Origin: JBCBXA01 sp039816825
Lineage (GTDB): Bacteria > Pseudomonadota > Alphaproteobacteria > Rhizobiales > Rhizobiaceae
Reading direction: 5' to 3'
Length of the DNA: 64,000 nt
NCBI GenBank assembly: GCA_039816825.1
Contig: JBCBXA010000002.1
Coordinates: forward strand, 1 to 64,000
This document shows, one piece after another, positions 27,282 through 36,948 of this stretch; position 1 is the stretch's first letter, and every line of letters starts with the position of its first letter. Below the pieces are notes generated by a model, which did not search any database, was not told the DNA's origin, and saw only the letters and a program-made list of their open reading frames with translations. The position numbers and the translations under genes are program-made.

Positions 27282-29204
27282 ATGATTGCGAGACGCCTGC
27301 ACTGCCAACTGACTCCGGCCTTTATTGTTGGTGCCTTTGTTGCGGGTGCCTTGGCTTTGTCAGCCGCAGCGCTGCCAGCCTTTGCGGCGGACACGGACAA
27401 GCAATGGCGCCATGCTGCGGCCCTAAACGGCGAACCCAAATATCCCGAAGGCTTCCCACATTTTGACTATGTGAACCCCGAAGCGCCGCAGGGCGGGCGC
27501 GCCGTTCAAGGGGTCGTCGGCAGCTTTGATACGTTTAACCCCGTTCTGCCTAGCGGTGAGTCGGCACCGGGCACCAATGTGGCAACCGCAACGCTGATTT
27601 ATGAAACTTTGCTCAAACCCTCGATGGATGAGGCGGACATCTCCGCCGAATATGGCTGGTTGGCCGATGCAATCGCATACCCGGACGATTATTCATCAGC
27701 CACATATCGGCTGAACCCGGACGCCAAATGGCATGACGGCACCCCCGTGACGGCGGAAGATGTGATCTGGACATTTGAGGTAACGACGCAAAACAACCCC
27801 AACATCGGCTTCTACTACTCATCCGTCACCGGCGTTGAGAAAACCGGCGAGCGGGAGGTCACATTCACCTTCGACCAGAAGGGAAATCGGGAACTGCCCA
27901 AGATCATCGGTGGCCTTAAGGTTCTCCCGAAACACTGGTGGACGGGCACAGATGCTGACGGAAACGCACGAGACATCACCAAGGGCACGCTGGAACCACC
28001 TCTCGGCTCCGGTCCCTACCGCATCGGAGATTTCCAGGCGGGCCGTTACATCGAGTTTGATCGCGTGGAGGACGCCTGGGCCAACACTCTCAACGTCAAT
28101 GTCGGCTACCACAACATCGCAACCCTTCGGTACGATTTCTACAAGGATTCCACCGTCATCGTTGAGGCCTTCAAGGCCGGCGAGACCGACTGGCGGGCCG
28201 AGAACTCAGCCTCCAACTGGGTGAATCGCTACAACAATCCGGCCCGCGAGCGTGGCGATATCATTCTCGAAACCAAACCCGACCGCGCACGTGGCGTGAT
28301 GCAGGGCTATGTCATGAACCAGCGTTCCGAGATTTTTCAAGACCCACGGGTGCGCCGGGCACTGATCCTGGCCTTCGATTTCACGACCCTCAACCGCACG
28401 CTCCTGTCCGACCTCTATTTCCAGCCAAAGAGCTATTTTGCCGGGTCGGAGCTCGCGAGTTCAGGCCTTCCGTCTGAAGCCGAGCTGGAACTGCTAAAGC
28501 CGTTTCGTGATCAGCTTCCAAGCTCTGTGTTCGAAGAAGTCTACGCCCTGCCAGCCAGCAGCGAAGACCCGCAGGAACATGCCCGCCTGATGCGCGACCG
28601 TCTGCGGGAGGCGCTTGCCCTGTTCCGCGAAGCAGGGTGGGAGCTGAGCCGCGATCGGAAGATGGTCAACACGGAAACGGGCGAGCCGTTTGTGATCCGT
28701 TACGCCGACTTTGCCTCTCCTCTCAACGAAAAGTCTGTGCTTCGGCTGAAGGCTGACTTCGCAAAGATCGGTGTTGAGATCGAATATCTGCCCACAGACA
28801 TTCCAAGCTATATCAACAAACGCAACGCATTTGATTACGACATGATGGTCGTGGCCTGGGGGCAGTCCCTCTCCCCCGGCAACGAACAGCGAGGCTACTG
28901 GGGATCGTCCAGCCGCGACCGTGAGGGCTCTCGCAATTTTGCAGGCATCGCCGACCCGGTGATCGACGAGTTGATCGAGACGATCATTTTTGCACCGGAT
29001 CGCGAAGCTCTGGTGACGGCAACCCATGCACTGGATCGCGTCCTTCTGGCGGGAGACTATGTGATCCCCCAGTTCTTTTATCCATTCGACCGCTTCGCCC
29101 GCTGGGACATTTTCAGCCACCCGGAGCCATTGCCGGAATACTCCGTCGGGTTTCCAAGCATCTGGTGGTATGACGAGGAGAAAGCCTCGCAAGTGGAGCG
29201 GTGA
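27282..29204 (+). CDS. yejA: Peptide ABC transporter substrate-binding protein (YejA-like, family 5)
   Basis: This 640-residue periplasmic binding protein has a signal peptide of about 36 residues ending PAFAAD. The SBP family 5 core follows, with WHDGTPVTAEDVIWTFE and LEPPLGSGPYRIGDFQAGR as hallmark segments. The WRAENSASNWVNRYN and MNQRSEIFQDPRVRRAL segments match the YejA subgroup. It would capture oligopeptides for the YejBEF transporter encoded directly downstream. The ATG at 27282 has GGGAG nine bases upstream; the frame opens at 27228. Confidence 0.93.
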   Translation: MIARRLHCQLTPAFIVGAFVAGALALSAAALPAFAADTDKQWRHAAALNGEPKYPEGFPHFDYVNPEAPQGGRAVQGVVGSFDTFNPVLPSGESAPGTNVATATLIYETLLKPSMDEADISAEYGWLADAIAYPDDYSSATYRLNPDAKWHDGTPVTAEDVIWTFEVTTQNNPNIGFYYSSVTGVEKTGEREVTFTFDQKGNRELPKIIGGLKVLPKHWWTGTDADGNARDITKGTLEPPLGSGPYRIGDFQAGRYIEFDRVEDAWANTLNVNVGYHNIATLRYDFYKDSTVIVEAFKAGETDWRAENSASNWVNRYNNPARERGDIILETKPDRARGVMQGYVMNQRSEIFQDPRVRRALILAFDFTTLNRTLLSDLYFQPKSYFAGSELASSGLPSEAELELLKPFRDQLPSSVFEEVYALPASSEDPQEHARLMRDRLREALALFREAGWELSRDRKMVNTETGEPFVIRYADFASPLNEKSVLRLKADFAKIGVEIEYLPTDIPSYINKRNAFDYDMMVVAWGQSLSPGNEQRGYWGSSSRDREGSRNFAGIADPVIDELIETIIFAPDREALVTATHALDRVLLAGDYVIPQFFYPFDRFARWDIFSHPEPLPEYSVGFPSIWWYDEEKASQVER

Positions 29205-29298
29205 CACCTTGCAGTCTTGTTTTGGGAACTTGCGCCAGTCGTCATGCTGGATTCTGCTGTTGCCAACCGAATCACATGATTGATGTAAGGTAAGCTGC

Positions 29299-30390
29299 TT
29301 GGGCGCTTATATTCTCCGCCGTCTGGCTCTGATGATCCCCACGCTGATCGGCATCATGGCCGTATCTTTTGCCGTGGTGCAGTTTGCCCCGGGCGGACCG
29401 GTGGAACAGGTCATCGCAAACCTGACTGGAGAAGGCGGAAGCGCGACCGACCGCATTGGCGGAGGCGACAGTGGCGACTTCAATGCGGGTGCCGACGAAG
29501 CTGACTTCTCCTATCGCGGCGGCCGGGGCCTCGACCCCGAGTTCATAGCCAGCCTGGAAAAGCAGTTGGGCTTCGACAAGCCGCCGCTGGAACGCTTCTT
29601 CCTGATGATGGGCAATTACGCCACCTTCAACTTTGGCGAGAGCTATTTTCGCGATGTCACGGTGGTTGATCTGATCATCGAGAAAATGCCGGTCTCTGTG
29701 TCACTCGGCCTTTGGATCACGCTGATCAGTTATGCGATCTCCATACCCCTGGGCATTCGCAAGGCGGTGAGCGATGGCAGCCGATTTGACCTGTGGACGT
29801 CAGCGGTGGTCGTCATCGGCTATGCGGTGCCGGGCTTCCTGTTCGCCATTTTCCTCATCGTCTTCTTTGCAGGCGGGTCGTTTTTCGACTGGTTTCCCCT
29901 CAGGGGCCTCACGTCTGACAATTGGGATGAACTGAGCCTTTTTGGAAAGATCGTCGACTATTTCTGGCACCTCGCTCTGCCTCTCACGGCCATGGTGCTG
30001 GCTGCCTTCGCCACCGCAACACTCCTGACCAAAAACTCGTTTCTTGACGAGATCCGCAAGAACTACGTCATCACCGCCCGCGCTAAAGGGCTGACAGAGC
30101 GTCAGGTTCTCTACGGCCATGTTTTCCGCAACGCGATGCTGATCATCATTGCGGGTTTTCCGGGTGCGTTCATCTCGGCCTTCTTCACGGGCTCACTGCT
30201 GATCGAGCAGATATTCTCGCTCGACGGCCTGGGGCTTCTCGGCTTCGAGAGCGTCATCAATCGCGATTATCCGGTGGTGTTTGCCACGCTCTACATCTTT
30301 TCGCTGTTGGGTCTCGTGGTCAGCCTTCTGTCCGATCTGGTCTACACTTGGGTGGACCCCCGCATCGACTTTGAAACGCGGGACGTTTGA
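29299..30390 (+). CDS. yejB: Peptide ABC transporter permease (YejB-like)
   Basis: This 363-residue permease starts with the typical [18 protein letters not shown] helix. A periplasmic stretch of about 90 residues follows, including a glycine-rich acidic insert, and then five more helices. The ABC-coupling loop is [20 protein letters not shown] near residue 255. A C-terminal DPRIDFE completes the family pattern. The start is TTG at 29299 with a GGTAAG upstream, which fits the N-terminus exactly. It overlaps the possible TTG start of yejE. Confidence 0.94.
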   Translation: MGAYILRRLALMIPTLIGIMAVSFAVVQFAPGGPVEQVIANLTGEGGSATDRIGGGDSGDFNAGADEADFSYRGGRGLDPEFIASLEKQLGFDKPPLERFFLMMGNYATFNFGESYFRDVTVVDLIIEKMPVSVSLGLWITLISYAISIPLGIRKAVSDGSRFDLWTSAVVVIGYAVPGFLFAIFLIVFFAGGSFFDWFPLRGLTSDNWDELSLFGKIVDYFWHLALPLTAMVLAAFATATLLTKNSFLDEIRKNYVITARAKGLTERQVLYGHVFRNAMLIIIAGFPGAFISAFFTGSLLIEQIFSLDGLGLLGFESVINRDYPVVFATLYIFSLLGLVVSLLSDLVYTWVDPRIDFETRDV

Positions 30391-30392
30391 CA

Positions 30393-31544
30393 ATGGCCGA
30401 CGTCACCGCAGTTCATGGAGAGATGCACCGCGTCGCCCGACGGCGGCTTTCGCTGTCGCCCATCAATCAGAGGCGATGGAGCAACTTCAAAAAGAACCGC
30501 CGGGGCTACTGGTCCCTATGGATATTCACCGGCCTCTTCGTCCTCACTCTGTTTGGCGAACTGATCGCCAATGAACGCCCGCTCTACATCCAGCATCAGG
30601 ATCGGCACTTTTTCCCAATCCTGTATGACTATGGCGAAGAAGACTTCTCGGAAGATGGCTTCCTGCCTTTCATGGACTACAGGTCGGACTTCTTCCGCGA
30701 TGTGACCGGGGATGCCACCGTTATCTGGCCGCTGATCCGCTATTCCAACAACACCACCAATGAAGGCCTGCCCATCTCGGCGCCCACCAAGCCGAGCTGG
30801 ATGTGGGAAACCGAGGAATTGTGCGCCCCCTACCCGCTGGGCGTGGATGATCCGCAATGCACCATCTGGAACTGGAACTGGCTGGGCACTGACGATCAGG
30901 CGCGGGACGTGCTGGCACGCATCATATACGGTTTCCGCATCTCCGTTCTGTTTGGCCTCATCCTCACACTGGCTTCCGCTGTGATCGGCGTCGCGGCGGG
31001 GGCGGTGCAGGGCTATTTCGGGGGCTGGGTGGATCTCATCTTCCAGCGCTTCATCGAAATCTGGTCTTCGGTCCCGGTTCTCTATCTCCTGCTGATCATC
31101 GCCGCGATCCTTCCGCCCGGCTTCTGGATCCTGCTCGGCATCATGCTTTTGTTTTCGTGGGTCGCCTTTGTCGGCATCGTGCGGGCGGAGTTCCTGCGAG
31201 CGCGCAACTTCGAATATGTGGCGGCGGCAAGAGCGCTGGGCGTGCCCAACCGCACCATCATGTGGCGCCATCTGCTGCCCAACGCCATGGTGGCCACGCT
31301 GACGTTCCTGCCCTTCATTCTGAACGGATCCATCACCACCCTCACCAGTCTCGACTTCCTGGGCTTTGGCCTGCCGCCCGGATCACCGTCCCTTGGTGAA
31401 CTGTTGCAGCAGGGCAAAAACAATCTTCAGGCTCCCTGGCTTGGCATCACCGGCTTTGCGGTCATCTCCATCATGTTGAGCCTACTCATCTTCGTTGGCG
31501 AAGCGGTGCGGGACGCCTTTGACCCCCGCAAAACGTTTGCGTGA
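30393..31544 (+). CDS. yejE: Peptide ABC transporter permease (YejE-like)
   Basis: This 383-residue inner-membrane permease has an N-terminal LSPINQRRWSNFKKNRRGYWSL segment (shown by its ends LSPINQRRW and RRGYWS), the first helix near residue 45, and a long periplasmic domain. The five-helix permease domain carries the EAA loop ARNFEYVAAARALGVPNR. The WLGTDDQARDVLARIIYGFR motif is typical of OppC/DppC-like subunits. The ATG at 30393 is two codons inside a TTG that overlaps the yejB stop. The PIN gene starts seven bases after its stop. Confidence 0.94.
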   Translation: MADVTAVHGEMHRVARRRLSLSPINQRRWSNFKKNRRGYWSLWIFTGLFVLTLFGELIANERPLYIQHQDRHFFPILYDYGEEDFSEDGFLPFMDYRSDFFRDVTGDATVIWPLIRYSNNTTNEGLPISAPTKPSWMWETEELCAPYPLGVDDPQCTIWNWNWLGTDDQARDVLARIIYGFRISVLFGLILTLASAVIGVAAGAVQGYFGGWVDLIFQRFIEIWSSVPVLYLLLIIAAILPPGFWILLGIMLLFSWVAFVGIVRAEFLRARNFEYVAAARALGVPNRTIMWRHLLPNAMVATLTFLPFILNGSITTLTSLDFLGFGLPPGSPSLGELLQQGKNNLQAPWLGITGFAVISIMLSLLIFVGEAVRDAFDPRKTFA

Positions 31545-31551
31545 GGCTGAG

Positions 31552-31998
31552 ATGGAACGGCTCGCCTTCGAAAAAATCTATTGCGATACGAACGCCATCA
31601 TCCACGCCGTTGAGAATTTCAGCCATGCTGCACGCGAGCTTCTGCGCAGCGCGAAGCGGGGGGACGTTGTCCTCATGACATCGCACCTCACCCTACATGA
31701 GGTGCTGATCGGCCCGCTTGGCAATGGCAATCAGGACTTGGCAAAGCGATACCAGGAAGCCGTTCTTGACGAGGACGTTTTCACACTCGTTGAAGTGGAC
31801 GAGGCAACGCTCATTGCCGCGGCCCATCTGCGCGCGATCCACAAGCGGCTGGACGTGGCCGACGCGCTCCACATCGCCAGCGCAACCCTTGCCGATTGCG
31901 CTTTCCTGCTGTCCGACGATGCTGGAATGGATCAGTTTCTGCCCGATGACATAGAACGGGTCACGCTGGCCGATCTCGAGGAAGAGATGGCGGCATGA
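31552..31998 (+). CDS. PIN-domain protein (VapC-like ribonuclease fold)
   Basis: This 148-residue protein has the PIN acidic residues in place: Asp in IYCDTNAII (near 11), Glu in LTLHEVLIG (near 50), Asp in RLDVADALHIASA (near 101) and Asp in LLSDDAGM (near 121). Such proteins are metal-dependent RNases, often VapC toxins. No antitoxin gene is next to it. It starts seven bases after yejE, and its ATGA stop/start overlap with yejF indicates translational coupling inside the transporter operon. The ATG at 31552 replaces a longer open frame that overlaps yejE. Confidence 0.85.
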   Translation: MERLAFEKIYCDTNAIIHAVENFSHAARELLRSAKRGDVVLMTSHLTLHEVLIGPLGNGNQDLAKRYQEAVLDEDVFTLVEVDEATLIAAAHLRAIHKRLDVADALHIASATLADCAFLLSDDAGMDQFLPDDIERVTLADLEEEMAA

Positions 31999-33635
31999 AG
32001 GCCGATAATCCCAGTTCAGGCCAACTTCTCTCCGTGGAGGATCTTTCGGTCGCCTTCACGCAGGATGGCAAGCAATCCCTTGCAGTGGATCGGATTTCCT
32101 TCCAGATCGCGCCGGGTGAGACGCTGGCGCTCGTGGGTGAATCCGGGTCGGGAAAGTCGGTTTCGGCCAATTCCATCCTGAAGCTCCTGCCCTACCCCGC
32201 GGCCAGTCATCCAAGCGGGCGCATTGTCTATCGCGGCGAAGATTTGATGGCAGCCAGCGATGCCAAGCTTCGGCAGGTGCGCGGCGATGGCATCTCCATG
32301 ATCTTTCAGGAGCCCATGACATCGCTCAACCCGCTGCACACAATCGAGAAGCAGGTGGGAGAGACCCTGAAGATCCACCGGGGCTTGAGTGATAGCGCCG
32401 CGCGCAAGGAGACGCTCAAGCTGCTGGAGGAAGTCGGCATTCGCGAAGCCGAGAGCAGGCTTGGCGCCTACCCGCACCAATTGTCAGGCGGGCAGCGCCA
32501 GCGCGTCATGATCGCGATGGCGCTTGCCAATGAGCCGGACCTCCTGATCGCCGATGAGCCCACAACCGCTCTTGATGTCACCATTCAGGCGCAGATCCTT
32601 GAACTCTTGAAGCGTCTGCAACGCGATCACGGCATGGCGATGCTCTTCATCACCCACGATCTGGGCATCGTGCGGCGCATGGCCGACAGAGTGTGTGTGA
32701 TGACGGGCGGGCAGATCGTTGAGGAAGGACCGACGGAGCGCATCTTCACCGCGCCCCAGCACAGCTACACCCAACATTTGTTAGCGGCAGAACCAAAGGG
32801 GCGAGCCCACGCTGTGCTGCCCGATGCCGAAGAGGTGCTCCAGGGCGACGATATCAAGGTCTGGTTCCCCATTCGCCAGGGCTTGCTGCGCCGGACGGTG
32901 GACCATGTGAAGGCTGTCGACGGCGTGTCGCTGAGCGTTCGGCGCGGCGAAACTCTCGGCGTCGTCGGGGAGTCCGGATCCGGCAAAACCACTCTGGCGC
33001 TGGCGCTCACCCGGATGATTGGCTCGCAGGGCAAGATCGTCTTCCTCGGCAAACCCATCTCGGACATGAGCTTCAAGCAGATGCGGCGGCTACGGCCAGA
33101 CCTACAGATTGTGTTTCAGGATCCATATGGCTCGCTGTCGCCACGCATGAGCGTGGCGGAGATCATCGCTGAGGGTTTGAGGTTGCACCAGCGCCTGTCC
33201 ACTGCGGAGCTGGATGAGCGTGTGGTCAAAGCTCTGCAAGAGGTCGGCCTCGACCCGGAGGCGCGCCATCGCTATCCACACGAATTCTCCGGCGGGCAGC
33301 GCCAGCGCATCGCCATTGCCAGAGCGATGATCCTTGAGCCCGACTTTGTAATGCTCGACGAGCCGACGTCTGCGCTCGACATGAGCGTGCAGGCGCAGGT
33401 GGTGGATTTGTTGCGCGATCTGCAACAACGGCACAATCTCGCCTATCTGTTCATCAGCCACGATCTGAAGGTTGTGCGCGCTCTCGCAAACCGCGTGATG
33501 GTGATGCAGAAGGGCAAGATCGTCGAAGAAGGCACGACCGAGCAAATCTTCGACAGACCCCAAACGGACTACACCCATGCTCTCATGGCGGCAGCTTTCG
33601 ATATGACGGCCATCGGCGGCAATGCAATTGACTAA
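31995..33635 (+). CDS. yejF: Peptide ABC transporter, duplicated ATP-binding protein (YejF-like)
   Basis: This 546-residue protein contains two complete ABC ATPase domains. The first has Walker [10 protein letters not shown] (near 48), signature LSGGQRQRV and Walker [12 protein letters not shown]. The second has GESGSGKTT (near 325), FSGGQRQRI and [10 protein letters not shown]. An OppD/DppD-type C-terminal insert ends the first domain ([14 protein letters not shown]), and the counterpart ends the protein. It powers YejB/YejE. Its start overlaps the PIN gene by four bases and its end overlaps ghrA by 14 bases. Confidence 0.95.
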   Translation: MKADNPSSGQLLSVEDLSVAFTQDGKQSLAVDRISFQIAPGETLALVGESGSGKSVSANSILKLLPYPAASHPSGRIVYRGEDLMAASDAKLRQVRGDGISMIFQEPMTSLNPLHTIEKQVGETLKIHRGLSDSAARKETLKLLEEVGIREAESRLGAYPHQLSGGQRQRVMIAMALANEPDLLIADEPTTALDVTIQAQILELLKRLQRDHGMAMLFITHDLGIVRRMADRVCVMTGGQIVEEGPTERIFTAPQHSYTQHLLAAEPKGRAHAVLPDAEEVLQGDDIKVWFPIRQGLLRRTVDHVKAVDGVSLSVRRGETLGVVGESGSGKTTLALALTRMIGSQGKIVFLGKPISDMSFKQMRRLRPDLQIVFQDPYGSLSPRMSVAEIIAEGLRLHQRLSTAELDERVVKALQEVGLDPEARHRYPHEFSGGQRQRIAIARAMILEPDFVMLDEPTSALDMSVQAQVVDLLRDLQQRHNLAYLFISHDLKVVRALANRVMVMQKGKIVEEGTTEQIFDRPQTDYTHALMAAAFDMTAIGGNAID

Positions 33636-34578
33636 GCCTCGCATTGCATTGCTGGTCACCGGATGGGATCCAGAACTCTGGCGCGGAATGCTCCAGGAGG
33701 CGACAACCGATTATGAGGTTGTCGTGGATCCAGCACCGCAGGATCCACTCGTGCGTTACGCCGTTGTGTGGAAACAGCCGGCGGGCTCCCTCGCACGCTA
33801 TCCAAGCCTCAAAGCCGTCTTTTCGTTGGGCGCCGGTGTGGACCATGTGTTCGCTGACGATGACCCACCCGACGTTCCCATCGTGCGGGTCGTCGCCGAT
33901 GATCTTTCGGATCGGATGGCAGAATATGTCGTCTGGCATTGCCTCGACCTTCTGCGCCAGGGCCCGACGTATCGTGCTCAACAGGCCAAAGGCATCTGGC
34001 ATGAGGACCGAGGCCAGCCATCAGCCCGCGACCTTTCAGTGGGCATTCTTGGTATGGGCGAAATCGGCTCGCGTTGCGCCGAACGCCTGTTGCCGTTTGG
34101 CTTTCACCTCAACGCCTGGTCGCGAACGCCCAAGTCTGCTCCGGGCGTAAAATCGTATGCAGGGGCTGATCAACTCAAGCATTTCCTCCGGGTCTCTGAC
34201 ATTGTGGTTTCATTGCTGCCGCTCACACAAGAAACGCGTGGTCTGATCAATGCCGACTTTCTGGCTGCCATGAAGCAGGACGGCTATTTTGGTGGCGGAA
34301 TGCTCATCAATGCCGGGCGCGGCGGCCTGCAGGTGGAGTCAGACATACTTGCTGCGTTGGAAAGCGGCGTTCTCGCCCACGCCGTTCTGGATGTCTTCGA
34401 GACCGAGCCACTGCCGGAGCAGAGCCCGCTCTGGGACCACCCAAAGATCACCATCACGCCACACGCTGCTGCCATGAGTTCGCCCAAAGCGCTCTTGCCC
34501 GCAATGGTCAAACAGATGCGCGCCCACGATGCCGGTGAACCGCTGCGGCATGTCGTGAACCGCAACGCGGGCTACTAA
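33622..34578 (+). CDS. ghrA: Glyoxylate/hydroxypyruvate reductase A-like dehydrogenase
   Basis: This 318-residue D-2-hydroxyacid dehydrogenase has the NAD(P) motif GILGMGEIGSRCAERL near residue 142. Catalytic residues are Arg in NAGRGGLQVESD, Glu in DVFETEPLPEQS and His in ITPHAAA. The N-terminal FSLGAGVDHVF segment matches GhrA. It would reduce glyoxylate or hydroxypyruvate. The ATG at 33622 lies inside yejF, so it is co-transcribed with the transporter. The stop overlaps the stop of the converging NlpC/P60 gene. Confidence 0.92.
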   Translation: MQLTKPRIALLVTGWDPELWRGMLQEATTDYEVVVDPAPQDPLVRYAVVWKQPAGSLARYPSLKAVFSLGAGVDHVFADDDPPDVPIVRVVADDLSDRMAEYVVWHCLDLLRQGPTYRAQQAKGIWHEDRGQPSARDLSVGILGMGEIGSRCAERLLPFGFHLNAWSRTPKSAPGVKSYAGADQLKHFLRVSDIVVSLLPLTQETRGLINADFLAAMKQDGYFGGGMLINAGRGGLQVESDILAALESGVLAHAVLDVFETEPLPEQSPLWDHPKITITPHAAAMSSPKALLPAMVKQMRAHDAGEPLRHVVNRNAGY

Positions 34579-35444
34579 GCACCGACCCGTCTGAACCCCG
34601 TGGGCTGCTCATACAAGTTAGCGATGCGTTCCACGGCTTCCTCCAATGGCTCTTCCACTGCGCTCATGGTGCGGGCGTTGCAGTGGAGCAGAACACCGGG
34701 TTTTGAAATCAGACCCACATGCCCGCGCCAGAAGACCAGATCACCGGTGGAGAGGTTGTTGAGCGGCATGTCAGGGTCCAGAGCCTCGCCCAGTGTTGCC
34801 GACTGCATATCGCTGTCGCGCAGGGTAGGAATGTTCGCCATCCTGAGGGCCAGTTGAACGAAAGCAGAGCAGTCCGCTCCCATGCCACTTCGCCCGGCCC
34901 ATAAATAAGGTGTTCCCAGCAGCTCACGTGCTGTGGCAATCCAGTCTGGGAAAGACTGCTCTATCGGAACCAGATGCGGCGCGTAGATGGCGCTTCCATC
35001 AGCCAACTCCGCATAAGGGCCGTTCTTTGTTTGGTGCACCTGAACAATCGCGACTTCGCTGGCTAGAGATATGCAATCCACCATCTGCGCCTTCAGATCA
35101 GGCGCGGCGTACTGGAACGTTCTTGGCACGCAGACCCTGTGGGTCGGTTCCATGGGCTCGGCCAGCGCCTTAAAGGCAACATAACCCTGATAGCCATCCC
35201 ATTCGCTTTCCACCCAAGCCCATTGCTCATCATGGGCATGCACCAGAACCATTTCGCCGAACAGCAATTGGGTATCGAGGGGCGCGTTGGCGGAAGGCGC
35301 AGACCGCAGGTCGACCGTGCTATGTGCCGCCTGCATATGCTGCGGCGCATGGGCGGTGCTCAAGGGAAGTTTGCACTCAGCCCAGCCCGGCCGGAAGCTG
35401 TGCAGATCCGTGTTCGGCCCAGGCATACCCACAGGCTTGCCCAT
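34575..35444 (-). CDS. NlpC/P60-family cell-wall hydrolase with an SH3-like domain
   Basis: This 289-residue protein has an N-terminal SH3-type region (residues about 35-100, with WAWVESEWDGYQGYVA). A C-terminal NlpC/P60 peptidase domain follows with the catalytic triad Cys in GADCSAFVQ, His in WRGHVGLI and a second His in LLHCNART. The GTPYLWAGRSG loop precedes the Cys. The family cleaves gamma-D-Glu-DAP type peptide bonds. No signal peptide is evident. The start abuts the stop of the upstream M17 aminopeptidase gene, so the pair is an operon. Confidence 0.92.
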   Translation of the reverse strand: MGKPVGMPGPNTDLHSFRPGWAECKLPLSTAHAPQHMQAAHSTVDLRSAPSANAPLDTQLLFGEMVLVHAHDEQWAWVESEWDGYQGYVAFKALAEPMEPTHRVCVPRTFQYAAPDLKAQMVDCISLASEVAIVQVHQTKNGPYAELADGSAIYAPHLVPIEQSFPDWIATARELLGTPYLWAGRSGMGADCSAFVQLALRMANIPTLRDSDMQSATLGEALDPDMPLNNLSTGDLVFWRGHVGLISKPGVLLHCNARTMSAVEEPLEEAVERIANLYEQPTGFRRVGA

Positions 35445-36820
35445 CAGCGGTACCGCTTCTCCAGAAAGTCGAACAGCGCGCGTACGCCTTGCGCCTCGCC
35501 GCCCACACGGGCCTGAGGACGCTCAGCCGAGTTCCACCCAAAGACATCGAAATGGACCCAGCTGCGCTCCTTGTTCACGAAACGAGCCAGAAACAGTGCG
35601 GCGGTGATCGACCCTGCAAAGGGTCCAGAAGAAATGTGATTCACGTCCGCAACCTTCGACGCCAACAGCTTGTCGTATCGCGGCCAGAGCGGCAGGTTCC
35701 AAAGGGGATCATTCACCGCAGCGGCGGACTCGGCGAGTTCTTCCACCAGTTGGTCATCGTGGCTGTAGAAGGGCGGAAGATCCGGGCCCATGGCGACCCG
35801 AGCTGCGCCCGTGAGCGTTGCCATGTCGATCAAAAGGTCCGGCTCTTCTTCTTCTGCCAACGTCAACGCATCGGCCAGGACGAGGCGACCTTCAGCATCA
35901 GTGTTACCGATCTCCACGGTCATGCCGTTGCGGCTTGGCAATATGTCTCCAGGGCGGAACGCACCGGCGGAGATGGAATTCTCGACTGCGGGTACCAGCA
36001 CGCGCAGCCGCACATTGATCCCCGCATCCATGATCATCATGGCCAGCGCCAGGACGCAGGCGGCGCCACCCATGTCTTTTTTCATCAGCGTCATGGCGGA
36101 AGATGGCTTGATGTCGAGGCCGCCCGTGTCAAAACAGACGCCCTTGCCAACCAGCGTGACTTTGGGCGCGTCGTTTGCTCCCCAGCGCATATCCACCAGG
36201 CGCGGCTCGACATCAGACGCCCGGCCCACCGCGTGGATCATGGGAAAGTTCTGGGCCAGCAGATCTTCACCGACAACGCTGCTCACCGACGCGCCGTAGC
36301 GTTCGGCGAGATCCCGGATGGCCGCTTCCAGCGTGGCCGGGTTCATGTCGTTGGCAGGCGTGTTGATCAGGTCACGGGCAATGGAAGTAGCGGCAGCTGC
36401 GCGGCCAACCCGCTCAAAGCTAACGCCCTGCGGACTCATAAGCTGTGGGCGCGGTTTGGCTTCAGATTTATATCGCTCGAAATGGTAGCTCCCCAGACAC
36501 CAACCCAGAACCATAAGCTCCGCATCAGCCCGCTTCTCAGGAAGGTTGGCCAGCCGATAGGTCGTCGGCGGCAGTTTGCGGGCCAACGCGCCGAGGGCAA
36601 ACAGGTCAGATCCGTCGACGCCAAACAGGACCGCGCGAACGGACCCGTCTTCCCCAGGCAACGGGCAGACTTCTCCAGCCCGCCCCTCAAACCCATTGGC
36701 TTGCGCCCACAACACATCCCTCTGTGAGATCGCGGATCCATCAAGCTGGCATTCGTGCAGTTCGCCTTCAATGAGATGGATCGGAATGGCGGATGCGTTG
36801 GCATCAAAGGGCAGGAGCAT
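35444..36820 (-). CDS. M17-family leucyl aminopeptidase
   Basis: This 458-residue dizinc aminopeptidase has the catalytic core in its C-terminal half. VGKGVCFDTGGLDIKPS supplies Lys and Asp metal ligands, MKKDMGGAA supplies another Asp, and NTDAEGRLVLADAL is the family signature with Asp, Glu and the catalytic Arg. The N-terminal roughly 150 residues form the macrodomain-like part. It removes N-terminal amino acids from peptides. It is the first gene of a two-gene unit with the NlpC/P60 gene, a pairing that suits cell-wall peptide turnover, though that is inference. Confidence 0.93.
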   Translation of the reverse strand: MLLPFDANASAIPIHLIEGELHECQLDGSAISQRDVLWAQANGFEGRAGEVCPLPGEDGSVRAVLFGVDGSDLFALGALARKLPPTTYRLANLPEKRADAELMVLGWCLGSYHFERYKSEAKPRPQLMSPQGVSFERVGRAAAATSIARDLINTPANDMNPATLEAAIRDLAERYGASVSSVVGEDLLAQNFPMIHAVGRASDVEPRLVDMRWGANDAPKVTLVGKGVCFDTGGLDIKPSSAMTLMKKDMGGAACVLALAMMIMDAGINVRLRVLVPAVENSISAGAFRPGDILPSRNGMTVEIGNTDAEGRLVLADALTLAEEEEPDLLIDMATLTGAARVAMGPDLPPFYSHDDQLVEELAESAAAVNDPLWNLPLWPRYDKLLASKVADVNHISSGPFAGSITAALFLARFVNKERSWVHFDVFGWNSAERPQARVGGEAQGVRALFDFLEKRYR

Positions 36821-36883
36821 TGTTGAATCCGTTCGAAGGGTCCCTGCGTGTCACATGCTCGGCGCGCGACGTACAGGGCGTCA

Positions 36884-36905
36884 TTAACCGCGTGTTAGGG
36901 TTAAC
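36884..36905 (+). promoter_or_regulatory. Possible CtrA-binding box upstream of tadD
   Basis: TTAA (36884-36887), seven bases, then TTAG (36895-36898) matches the CtrA consensus TTAA-N7-TTAA with one mismatch. A further TTAAC follows at 36901-36905. It lies about 45 bases before the tadD start. Similar boxes precede two other Tad units in the window. Confidence 0.4.
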
Positions 36906-36948
36906 AGAATATTTCTGACGCGAAAGCACACCATTGGATGCTGACGCC

